DNA of 11,038 nt from positions 1 through 11,038 of the forward strand of contig JAGYOO010000022.1 of NCBI GenBank assembly GCA_018399295.1, given 5' to 3'. The stretch comes from Candidatus Omnitrophota bacterium (GTDB lineage Bacteria > Omnitrophota > Gorgyraeia > B26-G9). The position numbers and the translations under genes are program-made. The notes beneath the pieces were generated by a model. That model ran no database searches and had not been told where the DNA came from. It worked only from the letters and a program-made list of their open reading frames with translations. Positions 1 to 5,621 of this stretch are shown one piece after another; position 1 is the first letter of the stretch; every line of letters begins with the position of its first letter.

Positions 1-32
1 ACCGGGCGCGCCTTCAGGCAGGGAAAATTTTA

Positions 33-60
33 TTAACAAATACGCAAAATAGCGTATAAT
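33..60 (+). promoter_or_regulatory. Sigma70-type promoter for the def operon
   Basis: A perfect TATAAT at 55-60 lies 16 nt downstream of TTAACA (33-38), which matches TTGACA at five of six positions. Transcription would start near 67, giving a short leader of about 24 nt that still includes the ribosome binding site at 80-85. This start also excludes a TTG at 64 as the deformylase start codon. Assignment is by consensus match only. Confidence 0.75.
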
Positions 61-79
61 TGATTGTGCGTAAACGAGC

Positions 80-85
80 AAGGAG
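80..85 (+). promoter_or_regulatory. Shine-Dalgarno site that fixes the def start
   Basis: AAGGAG stands 5 nt before the ATG at 91. It selects this ATG over the in-frame TTG at 64, which lies upstream of the predicted transcription start. Confidence 0.75.
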
Positions 86-90
86 ATATT

Positions 91-582
91 ATGGCTGTAA
101 AAAAAATTCTTCAGTTTCCTGAGGCCGGGCATGTTCTGAGAGCGAAGTCAGCTCCGGTCCGTCCGGATGATCCGGAGTTGGCGGGGAATATCGCTGATCT
201 GCGGGATACTCTGCTGAATACGGCTAACGCGCTCGGGCTTGCCGGTCCGCAGCTGGGAATCCTTAAGCGGATTTTTCTATTGCGGAAGGATTATATTGCT
301 GAGGATCTCGATCCGGCCTCACCGCTTCTTTCCAAAAAGGGGAACCTTCTTGTCTTTATTAATCCCAAGATTATTTCTGAAAAGGGAGTGCTGCACCAGG
401 AGGAAGGCTGCCTGAGTGTAGCCGGGGAGTATCCAAAGATAACGCGTTCCCGTGTGGTCAAGGTCCGATTTCAGGATGAAACCGGAGAGCAGTATTACGA
501 GCGGTTTAAAGACTTGGGGGCCCGGGCGGTGCAGCAGGAGATAGATCATCTTAACGGTATCCTGATAATCGACCGGGAATGA
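91..582 (+). CDS. def: Peptide deformylase family protein with an altered metal site
   Basis: This 163-residue protein belongs to the peptide deformylase family, cytosolic metalloenzymes that remove the formyl group from the initiator methionine of new proteins. All three family motifs can be found. Motif I is G-L-A-G-P-Q ending at Gln54, where most members have G-L-A-A-x-Q. Motif II is E-G-C-L-S with the metal-binding cysteine at 107. Motif III reads Q-E-I-D-H at 149-153, where active enzymes have H-E-x-D-H. The first metal-ligand histidine is therefore glutamine (codon CAG, 535-537), while the catalytic Glu150 and second His153 remain. Length and fold-defining segments are otherwise normal. 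The protein may be active with altered metal binding, inactive, or a paralogue of a normal deformylase elsewhere; a single-base sequence error could also produce the change. The gene heads an operon, and its stop overlaps the next start (ATGA). Family assignment is firm; activity is uncertain. Confidence 0.9.
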   Translation: MAVKKILQFPEAGHVLRAKSAPVRPDDPELAGNIADLRDTLLNTANALGLAGPQLGILKRIFLLRKDYIAEDLDPASPLLSKKGNLLVFINPKIISEKGVLHQEEGCLSVAGEYPKITRSRVVKVRFQDETGEQYYERFKDLGARAVQQEIDHLNGILIIDRE

Positions 583-1340
583 TCGAGATCCTGGCCATGG
601 TTATGGCGATTATCCTGCCGTTTTGGAATATCCCGCTGATCCTGCGGATTATCCGCCTGCGTTCTTCGCGGGATATCAGTATGTTCTGGGCGCTGGGGGT
701 TTGGCTGTGTTTTGTGCTTATGTTTCCCGCGGCCCTGTCTTCACCGGATCCGGTTTGGAAAATTTTCAGTCTGGTTAATCTTGTGTTTTTTTCACTGGTG
801 GTTTTTGTCGTGCTTTTGTTTCGAAAAAAAGAGGTGGCAAAGGATATGGAATTTGAAAAGGTGGTAAGTAAAAGAAGCAGTGTTAGAAAGTATCGACCAG
901 AATCTTTGCCGCGTGAATTGCTGCAGAAGCTGGCTGCGGCCGGGGCTAAGGCTCCTTCCGCCCGCGGAGTCGAGCCGTGGGAGTTCGTCATTGTGACTGA
1001 GAGGGATGTTCTGGAAAAACTGGCGGGGATCTGTCCTAACGGTGCTTTTCTTGCCAATGCCGCGGCCGCGATTGTTGTCTTTTGCCGGGATACCAAATAT
1101 TATCTGGAAGATGGCTGCGCGGCGACCGAGAATATTTTGCTGCAGGCAGCGGCAGAGGGGCTGGGTGCTTGCTGGATTGCCGGCGATAAAAAGGATTATG
1201 CCTCCACGGTGACGGCGATGTTCAAGGCCCCGGCCGAGGTCAGGCTGGTGAGCCTGATAAGTCTTGGATGGCCGGAAGAAGACAAACTGCAGCAGAAGAA
1301 CCGTCAACCCGATTCTCTTGTCCACTGGGAGAAGTTTTGA
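579..1340 (+). CDS. PQ-loop/SemiSWEET-like membrane domain fused to a nitroreductase
   Basis: The 253-residue protein has two parts in one uninterrupted frame. Residues 1-85 form three hydrophobic helices (about 3-25, 36-54 and 60-82). The pattern after helix 1, I-P-L-I-L-R-I followed by R-S-S-R-D-I-S, resembles PQ-loop/SemiSWEET proteins, with the usual P-Q reading P-L. Positive charges after helices 1 and 3 predict an outside N-terminus and a cytoplasmic C-terminal domain. Residues 90-253 are a nitroreductase-type flavoprotein: R-S-S-V-R (99-103) is the usual FMN-phosphate-binding start, followed by P-S-A-R-G-V-E-P-W (126-134) and a late G-L-G-A-C-W-I segment. Such enzymes use FMN and NAD(P)H to reduce varied substrates; this substrate cannot be read. 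The start overlaps the deformylase stop by 4 nt, implying coupled translation. An internal ATG at 846 with a GAGGTGG upstream could also yield the soluble enzyme alone. PQ-loop assignment is moderate, nitroreductase strong. Confidence 0.85.
   Translation: MIEILAMVMAIILPFWNIPLILRIIRLRSSRDISMFWALGVWLCFVLMFPAALSSPDPVWKIFSLVNLVFFSLVVFVVLLFRKKEVAKDMEFEKVVSKRSSVRKYRPESLPRELLQKLAAAGAKAPSARGVEPWEFVIVTERDVLEKLAGICPNGAFLANAAAAIVVFCRDTKYYLEDGCAATENILLQAAAEGLGACWIAGDKKDYASTVTAMFKAPAEVRLVSLISLGWPEEDKLQQKNRQPDSLVHWEKF
831..848 (+). promoter_or_regulatory. Possible internal ribosome binding site and start for the nitroreductase domain
   Basis: GAGGTGG (831-837) lies 8 nt before an in-frame ATG (846-848). 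That ATG falls just before the nitroreductase domain, where stand-alone family members normally begin. It may be a relic of two separate genes or may still produce a soluble 164-residue enzyme. Use is inferred, not shown. Confidence 0.4.
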
Positions 1341-1342
1341 CT

Positions 1343-1663
1343 ATGCTGTCCCGCCTGACTTTGGGTGTCGCGATTTTTGCTTTAATTCTTGCCGGCGCGG
1401 CAACAGTTTTTAATGATTCGGCTGAGCCCCGGTATGCCTGGCATCTGAACTCCGCTACGGGGGAGATATATGTTTTTGACCGTTCCAGCGGAAAGATATA
1501 TATTACTTCCGCCGATACCGCGAACCAGTACCGGGAAGAGGTATGGACAGTGCTCAATCCGGTTCGCGCGGCGCGCCAGGTGACGTTGCAGGAATATATG
1601 CGCGACCGGGATGGCCGGCAGATGATGGAGCAGGCCCGGGAACAGGCGGGGTCGGATGAGTGA
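1343..1663 (+). CDS. Small membrane-anchored protein of unknown function
   Basis: I do not recognise this 106-residue protein. Residues 5-23 form a hydrophobic stretch that could be a membrane anchor or an uncleaved signal; no lipobox cysteine is seen. The remainder is soluble and polar. A short pseudo-repeat, G-E-I-Y-V-F-D then G-K-I-Y-I-T-S (about residues 40-56), looks like a beta hairpin. The C-terminal 25 residues are rich in Arg, Glu and Gln and are probably helical. The ATG at 1343 was chosen because GGGAG lies about 10 nt before it and the hydrophobic segment follows directly; a frame extension to 1268 would lie inside the nitroreductase gene. It begins 2 nt after the nitroreductase stop and abuts the PilZ gene, so it is probably in the same operon. 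The anchored part is likely outside the cytoplasm, but this is inference. Confidence 0.7.
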   Translation: MLSRLTLGVAIFALILAGAATVFNDSAEPRYAWHLNSATGEIYVFDRSSGKIYITSADTANQYREEVWTVLNPVRAARQVTLQEYMRDRDGRQMMEQAREQAGSDE

Positions 1664-1695
1664 GGGGTAGTTCAACCCAGCGAAAGGGATTGAAA

Positions 1696-2346
1696 GTGGA
1701 GGAAAAAAGAAAGAGTTTTAGATTCCGGGATAAAGGCTGGCTTGGGTATCGCAAAAAAGATGATTCGGATTTTAAGATTACGGAAATAAAGGATGTAAGC
1801 AGCATCGGATTTAACATTTATGCCCACGAAAAACTGCAGGAAGGCGAGGATCTGGAGATAGAACTTTCTTTGCCGGGGAACGGTAAATTGCGCGTTCCCA
1901 GCCGTGTGGTCTGGCAATTGGCCGCGAGTGAGGGCCGTTATACTACCGGCGGTAAGTTTGGCGAACTTACGGATGAGGCCAGAAGCAGTTTACAGGGATT
2001 TGTCGAAGACTTTGCCCAAAGGGTCTCGGAGAGGAATAGTTTCGGCCGGAAGCTTCTGGCTCAAGAGATAAAGTTTTGGTTAGTCGGAGAACCTCAGCAG
2101 GAGTATTTGGGGAAAAGCCTGGAGATAAGCATGGGCGGAATCCGGCTGGTTACGGATGTTCACCTGGAGATCGGAGTCCGGTTGAAGGGAAGGCTGCAGC
2201 TGGCTGCTGCAAACGTGACTTTTACCGGCAGAGTGATCTGGGTTCAGGAAAATGATGGACAGGAATGCTGTGCCAGTGTGAGTTTTGACCGGAATATGGC
2301 TGATCGGGGAAAGATCTGCCGGTTTGTGGTTGATAAAGATCAGTAA
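1696..2346 (+). CDS. Tandem PilZ-domain protein (predicted c-di-GMP receptor)
   Basis: PilZ domains bind cyclic di-GMP and pass the signal to motility, secretion or exopolysaccharide machinery. In this 216-residue protein the first domain (about 1-105) has both binding motifs: R-x-x-x-R at Arg5-Arg9 and D-x-S-x-x-G at 33-38. A second, similar half (about 115-216) has E-x-S-x-x-G at 143-148 but no clear R-x-x-x-R, so it probably folds alike without binding the nucleotide well. The parallel strands S-R-V-V-W (69-73) and G-R-V-I-W (178-182) support duplication. No membrane segment is seen. A GTG at 1696 is preferred as start because AAAGGGA precedes it by 7 nt and PilZ proteins often open just before the R-x-x-x-R motif. 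A GTG at 1660, overlapping the previous stop, would add 12 residues. The next gene encodes an HD-GYP protein, so both may serve one c-di-GMP circuit; its target is unknown. Confidence 0.85.
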   Translation: MEEKRKSFRFRDKGWLGYRKKDDSDFKITEIKDVSSIGFNIYAHEKLQEGEDLEIELSLPGNGKLRVPSRVVWQLAASEGRYTTGGKFGELTDEARSSLQGFVEDFAQRVSERNSFGRKLLAQEIKFWLVGEPQQEYLGKSLEISMGGIRLVTDVHLEIGVRLKGRLQLAAANVTFTGRVIWVQENDGQECCASVSFDRNMADRGKICRFVVDKDQ

Positions 2347-2357
2347 AAGGGGCGGGA

Positions 2358-2386
2358 TTGACCAGAAAAACAGTAAATGGTATACT
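2358..2386 (+). promoter_or_regulatory. Sigma70-type promoter upstream of the HD-GYP gene
   Basis: TTGACC (2358-2363) and TATACT (2381-2386) are separated by exactly 17 nt, each one base from consensus. The predicted transcription start is about 2392-2394, leaving a leader of about 128 nt before the TTG start at 2521. The terminator at 2473-2506 lies inside this leader. Confidence 0.7.
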
Positions 2387-2387
2387 C

Positions 2388-2419
2388 AAATCAGTATGCA
2401 CCGGAATTATAGCTGATTT
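2388..2419 (+). repeat. Inverted repeat overlapping the predicted transcription start
   Basis: AAATCAG (2388-2394) and CTGATTT (2413-2419) are perfect 7-nt inverted arms separated by 18 nt. The left arm lies just behind the -10 element and spans the predicted start, so most of it would not be transcribed. It is therefore more plausibly a regulator-binding site than an RNA hairpin. A 7-nt repeat can occur by chance. Confidence 0.3.
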
Positions 2420-2482
2420 ATAGAGACGGGTTTAACATGGATGTTGTTCCTGTGCTGATAAGGTTTATCTTCCCCTCTCTGT
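2420..2482 (+). promoter_or_regulatory. Possible antiterminator pairing in the HD-GYP leader
   Basis: The segment at 2420-2430, containing AGAGACGGG, can pair with CCCTCTCTGT at 2473-2482: ten pairs including one G-U, with C2427 bulged. CCCTCT at 2473-2478 is also the 5' arm of the terminator hairpin, so the two structures exclude each other. This is the layout of a transcription attenuator. A small hairpin, GATAA/TTATC (2457-2469), lies between the arms. I recognise no known riboswitch family here; the conserved motifs I know for the c-di-GMP-I class were not found. Confidence 0.35.
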
Positions 2483-2508
2483 CTTTAAAGAGGGTTTTTT
2501 ATTTTTAA
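2437..2508 (+). CDS. Possible 23-codon leader peptide
   Basis: ATG at 2437 opens a 23-codon frame ending in TAA at 2506-2508. GACGGG lies 6 nt upstream as a weak ribosome binding site. The predicted peptide is hydrophobic, starting M-D-V-V-P-V-L-I-R-F. It reads through the terminator hairpin, and its stop overlaps the AAGGAG of the HD-GYP gene. Ribosomes on this frame could disrupt the terminator and couple translation. There is no obvious run of regulatory codons, and a frame this short may be chance. Confidence 0.25.
   Translation: MDVVPVLIRFIFPSLSLKRVFYF
2473..2506 (+). terminator. Intrinsic terminator between promoter and HD-GYP gene
   Basis: CCCTCT (2473-2478) pairs perfectly with AGAGGG (2489-2494) across a 10-nt loop, followed by TTTTTTATTTTT (2495-2506). 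The stem is short but the U-tract is strong. It could end the upstream operon or terminate the leader transcript begun near 2393, giving an RNA of about 110 nt unless read through. Confidence 0.6.
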
Positions 2509-2512
2509 GGAG
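2507..2512 (+). promoter_or_regulatory. Shine-Dalgarno site that supports a TTG start
   Basis: AAGGAG stands 8 nt before TTG at 2521. It favours this TTG over the in-frame ATG at 2551, and it begins directly after the terminator U-tract. Confidence 0.7.
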
Positions 2513-2520
2513 AAGGTCTG

Positions 2521-4563
2521 TTGCCGGAAAAAAACCTGAAGTTCATCTGTATGACCGAATATAAGCCCGGGGGGCTGCCTCTGGACGGTTTATTGTTGTC
2601 CGGGGACGGCCTGGAATTGATCTCTGTTCTTACTGTCGATGAACTGCAGGAAAAACTTGGGCAGAAAAACGGATTTAACGGATTGATAATTAGTTCCCGC
2701 CTTGTCGAATCCGCGTTGGTTGAAAAGATCGCGGCGTCCGCGTTGCCGGTGCTTTTGATCCTGGAAGAAGACCAGGAGCATTCTGAGCCCGCGATTTTTC
2801 ATAGTCTGCCACAGGTAGAGTTTGTGCGCCGGAATAAACTGGACCGGGAAAGCCTGCTTTCAGCTCTGGAGGATCTGCTTGCCCGCGAAGGATTAGGATC
2901 GGAGCCTTCAGTTCTCATCCCCGCGATGCAGGAGACCCTCAGCAGCCGGTTTTATTCGGAAATAGTAAAGTTAATGAATGAGGGGGTTGTCGCCGTCGAT
3001 GTCTCTGGTACTCTAATTTTTATGAACGAGGCGTTCGCGGCCATGATCGATTCTCCGGCCTCCAAAGCTCTGGGCCTGCATATCTCTGAATTTATTGTTC
3101 CGGATCAGAGAAGTCTTTTTATCAAAGAGCTGACTGAGGTGATCGATAATGGTACCAAGCTTAGTTTTGAAACTGTTTTGCTGACCCCGGCCGCGGATAA
3201 TATGCCTGTGCTTGGGAATGCCAGCCGCCTTCATAATGATGAAAATGAGATCATCGGGGCGTTTTGTACGTTCAATGATATTTCCGGGGTCAAGGAAAAA
3301 GAACGACAATTGACGAGTATGAACCATCTTTTGCGGGAGCAGGCCAGCCGCGATGGGCTGACCGGCCTCTGGAATCATCATACTATTCATCAGTTCGTGC
3401 GGGAGCAGTTCGAGCGTTCCCGGTCGGAAGACCGGAAATTGACGCTAATGATCATTGATATCGATTACTTTAAATCGATCAATAACAGTTTTGGCGACAT
3501 GTTCGGAGACGCTGTTCTGACCGAGGTTGTCGGATTTATTAAAAAGGCTATTCGACCGCATGATATTGTCGGCCGTTCCGAATCCGACAAGTTTATTGTT
3601 ATTCTGGACGGAATCGATTGGACGCAGGCCATGGCGGTGGCGGAAAAGATCCGGGCCGAGGTGGCGGAGAATCTGTTCCAGTATGAAGATAAGTCCTGCC
3701 GGCTTACGGTCAGTATCGGGGTGACTGATCTGGAAAACAGTAAGGCTGAGACTGCCCGGGGCTTTCTCGAGGCTACCGGACAGGCCCTGTTAAAGGCTAA
3801 AACCGAAGGCCGCAATACTGTCTCTTATTATCAGGATCTGTTGCATAAGCAACTGGTCGTGGAAAAGACGGAGGAAGTGGCCCGGATCGAAAAAGAGCTT
3901 GTGGAACTGGCCGACACCAGTAAGCGCTTGTATCTGGAGGCGGCCAAGGCGCTTATCGCCGCTTTGGAGGCCAAGGATCCGTATACCAAGACGCATTCCC
4001 TGAATGTAGCCGCCTATTCGGTAAAGATCGCCCGGGAGATGGGATTTTCGGAAGACAGGGTCGAGATGATCCGGGACGCCGCCCAGCTGCATGATATCGG
4101 CAAGATCGCGATTCCCGAACATATCTTGCTGAAGGGGGATCAGCTTAATCCTCAGGAGTTTGAGGTGGTTAAGAAACACCCGCTGATCAGCGTGCAGATC
4201 CTGAAAAAGATAAAGTATCTGGAATCTGAACTCCCGATAATCCAGTGTCACCATGAACGGCCGGATGGAAGGGGGTATCCCGGCGGTTTGCTGGGCATGG
4301 ATATCCCTCTGGGAGCGCAGATCGTGGCTGTGGCCGACGCCTTCGACGCGATGCGGTCGTTACGGCCTTACCGGGGGACCCTGTCGCTGGAGGACTCAGT
4401 CGAAGAGTTGAGAAAGAATTCCGGAACCCAGTTTAATCCCACGATTGTGTATCACCTGCTCAAGGTGTTGGAACGGGAAGAGCTTAAGCCGGAGCGGAAA
4501 CGGTTTCTTCAGGACCAGATCGCTCGTCTGAAGCAGGAACATGATATCTCTCCCGAACGGTAG
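2521..4563 (+). CDS. Pseudo-receiver, PAS, degenerate GGDEF and HD-GYP protein (predicted c-di-GMP phosphodiesterase)
   Basis: This 680-residue cytosolic signalling protein has four regions. Residues 1-125 look like a receiver fold without the phospho-accepting Asp (N-G-L-I-I-S-S stands where D would be). Residues 145-262 are a PAS sensor domain (E-G-V-V-A-V-D, F-N-D-I-S). Residues 275-438 are a GGDEF domain opening with R-D-G-L-T-G-L-W-N, but the active-site signature reads E-S-D-K-F (354-358) in place of G-G-D-E-F, so cyclase activity is unlikely. Residues 470-655 are an HD-GYP domain with all expected residues: His492, His524-Asp525, His553, His577-His578, D-G-R-G-Y-P (582-587) and Asp606. 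HD-GYP enzymes hydrolyse c-di-GMP to pGpG or GMP with a di- or trinuclear metal centre. The dead GGDEF may bind GTP as a regulator, as known in some family members. Start choice is TTG with AAGGAG upstream. The adjacent PilZ gene and attenuator-like leader suggest a regulated c-di-GMP circuit. Confidence 0.9.
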   Translation: MPEKNLKFICMTEYKPGGLPLDGLLLSGDGLELISVLTVDELQEKLGQKNGFNGLIISSRLVESALVEKIAASALPVLLILEEDQEHSEPAIFHSLPQVEFVRRNKLDRESLLSALEDLLAREGLGSEPSVLIPAMQETLSSRFYSEIVKLMNEGVVAVDVSGTLIFMNEAFAAMIDSPASKALGLHISEFIVPDQRSLFIKELTEVIDNGTKLSFETVLLTPAADNMPVLGNASRLHNDENEIIGAFCTFNDISGVKEKERQLTSMNHLLREQASRDGLTGLWNHHTIHQFVREQFERSRSEDRKLTLMIIDIDYFKSINNSFGDMFGDAVLTEVVGFIKKAIRPHDIVGRSESDKFIVILDGIDWTQAMAVAEKIRAEVAENLFQYEDKSCRLTVSIGVTDLENSKAETARGFLEATGQALLKAKTEGRNTVSYYQDLLHKQLVVEKTEEVARIEKELVELADTSKRLYLEAAKALIAALEAKDPYTKTHSLNVAAYSVKIAREMGFSEDRVEMIRDAAQLHDIGKIAIPEHILLKGDQLNPQEFEVVKKHPLISVQILKKIKYLESELPIIQCHHERPDGRGYPGGLLGMDIPLGAQIVAVADAFDAMRSLRPYRGTLSLEDSVEELRKNSGTQFNPTIVYHLLKVLEREELKPERKRFLQDQIARLKQEHDISPER

Positions 4564-4900
4564 ACTTACCGCGGTTCAGTGGGGATATTTGCGACACTGG
4601 ATTATGCTGGTTTTGGCCGGTGAATTTGCACTACTATTCTTTAACCGCAGTCTTGTTTGTGGGTATCTTGTTATTGCCGGCTTATTCGGCGGGGCGCTTG
4701 GGCTGAGGGTCGTGCGGCTGTATCCGGGAAGGCCGGAGCCGCTTATGCTTGACGCCTCCGCGGTGTTGCTGGCTTTGCTGTTTTCACTCTTTGCCGGATG
4801 GCTTTCTTCGAGTCCATGGCGCCTTGGAATTATTCCGTTTTCTTCGCTTATTATACTGCCGCATCTTGTTTATATAGTGCGCACTCCCTCACTTAAATGA
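4541..4900 (+). CDS. Four-helix integral membrane protein of unknown function
   Basis: I do not recognise the family of this 119-residue protein. It has four hydrophobic segments at about 18-34, 37-55, 68-87 and 93-112, with charged short loops (R-V-V-R-L-Y-P-G-R-P-E-P between helices 2 and 3) and no signal peptide or large soluble part. The size and layout loosely recall small helper subunits of membrane complexes, but nothing specific supports that. It overlaps the end of the HD-GYP gene by 23 nt, and its stop overlaps the following HAD phosphatase start as ATGA, so all three are probably translated from one message. The upstream AGGA lies only 2 nt before the ATG, so initiation may depend on translational coupling. 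A later ATG near 4604 would remove half of helix 1 and seems less likely. Confidence 0.7.
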   Translation: MISLPNGRLTAVQWGYLRHWIMLVLAGEFALLFFNRSLVCGYLVIAGLFGGALGLRVVRLYPGRPEPLMLDASAVLLALLFSLFAGWLSSSPWRLGIIPFSSLIILPHLVYIVRTPSLK

Positions 4901-5547
4901 AGAGTTCTGAAAAAAAACTTTTATATATTTTTGATCTTGACGGAACGCTGGTGGATGCTTATGAGGCTATCCGGCAGAGTCTGAACTATGTGCTGGCCCT
5001 GTTCGATCTGCCGGGGGTGGACCGGGAAACGGTAAAGACGAAAGTGGGGCATGGCGATAAGAATTTCATTGAGTTGTTTTTTTCTCCCGATTCCGCGGAA
5101 AAGGCCCTGGGTCTGTATCGGCAGCATCACCGAAACTCTCTCCAGAAATACGTAAGACAAAAGCCGAACGCGCGGCTGTTGCTGTCCAGGCTTAAACGCC
5201 GGGGGAAAAAGCTGGCGATCGCCTCTAACCGCCCGGCTGCTTATACCCGGATAATCACCAGGGTTACCGGTCTGGACAAGTATCTTGATTTTATTCTTTG
5301 CGCGGATGAGATCGGCCGGCTGAAACCCGATCCGGCGATCATCCGGGTTATTCTGGATCAGTTCAAGGTCTGTCCGGAACAGGCGGTGTTTATCGGAGAC
5401 ATGGATGTGGATCTGGAGACTGCCGCGCGGGCGGATGTGGACGGGATTTATGTCCGCGGCGGATCAAGCTCTCCCGCGGATGTTAAAAAGTACTTGGATA
5501 AGTTAAGCGTTGACTCTCTCGATCAAATCCTGTCTCTTTTCTCCTGA
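4897..5547 (+). CDS. HAD-superfamily phosphatase, phosphoglycolate phosphatase-like
   Basis: The 216-residue protein has the four HAD motifs of the subfamily IA type. Motif I is F-D-L-D-G-T (nucleophile Asp13, acid/base Asp15). Motif II is the serine in I-A-S-N-R-P (Ser110). Motif III is the lysine in R-L-K-P-D-P (Lys143). Motif IV is G-D-M-D-V-D (Asp168, Asp172). A helical cap lies between about residues 20 and 95. Family members dephosphorylate small phosphorylated metabolites with Mg2+ through an aspartyl-phosphate intermediate. Overall pattern and length fit phosphoglycolate phosphatase (Gph) or pyrophosphatase PpaX, but HAD substrates cannot be set from motifs, so no symbol is given. It is cytosolic. 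The start overlaps the previous stop by 4 nt. No convincing terminator follows. Confidence 0.88.
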   Translation: MKSSEKKLLYIFDLDGTLVDAYEAIRQSLNYVLALFDLPGVDRETVKTKVGHGDKNFIELFFSPDSAEKALGLYRQHHRNSLQKYVRQKPNARLLLSRLKRRGKKLAIASNRPAAYTRIITRVTGLDKYLDFILCADEIGRLKPDPAIIRVILDQFKVCPEQAVFIGDMDVDLETAARADVDGIYVRGGSSSPADVKKYLDKLSVDSLDQILSLFS

Positions 5548-5594
5548 CTGAGGCATCGCCTTGTTCTTAAAGCTGTTTTTCCCGTTACCGTTTT

Positions 5595-5605
5595 GATAAT
5601 ATAAT
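5595..5605 (+). promoter_or_regulatory. Weak candidate promoter upstream of the FAH-family gene
   Basis: GATAAT (5595-5600) runs into a perfect TATAAT (5600-5605) in the 74-nt gap before the gene. No good -35 element lies 16-18 nt upstream; only T-rich sequence is present. Using the second hexamer would start transcription near 5612, inside the GGGAG ribosome binding site (5610-5614); using the first would keep the site intact. Read-through from the upstream genes is an alternative. Confidence 0.35.
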
Positions 5606-5621
5606 GTCCGGGAGTTAAAAA

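Noticed and set aside
1-36. Possible C-terminal end of an upstream gene (frame 1, T-G-R-A-F-R-Q-G-K-F-Y then TAA at 34-36)
   Set aside because: Only eleven codons are visible, other frames are open over much of the same stretch, and nothing identifies a protein.
64-90. Upstream TTG start for the deformylase
   Set aside because: It precedes the predicted transcription start near 67, and the AAGGAG at 80-85 clearly serves the ATG at 91.
551-1096. Long minus-strand open frame opposite the nitroreductase fusion
   Set aside because: It lies wholly opposite well-supported coding sequence, has no recognisable domain and no convincing ribosome binding site; it is a shadow of the plus-strand gene.
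2347-2520. c-di-GMP riboswitch in the leader of the HD-GYP gene
   Set aside because: The expected conserved segments of the GEMM/c-di-GMP-I class are not present, and the transcribed part before the terminator is short; an unknown class remains possible.
3790-4254. Minus-strand open frame opposite the HD-GYP domain
   Set aside because: It is antisense to a conserved catalytic domain, with composition explained by that gene.
5548-5594. Terminator after the HAD gene
   Set aside because: Only 3-4 bp inverted pairs are seen and the T-run at 5576-5580 has no proper stem before it.
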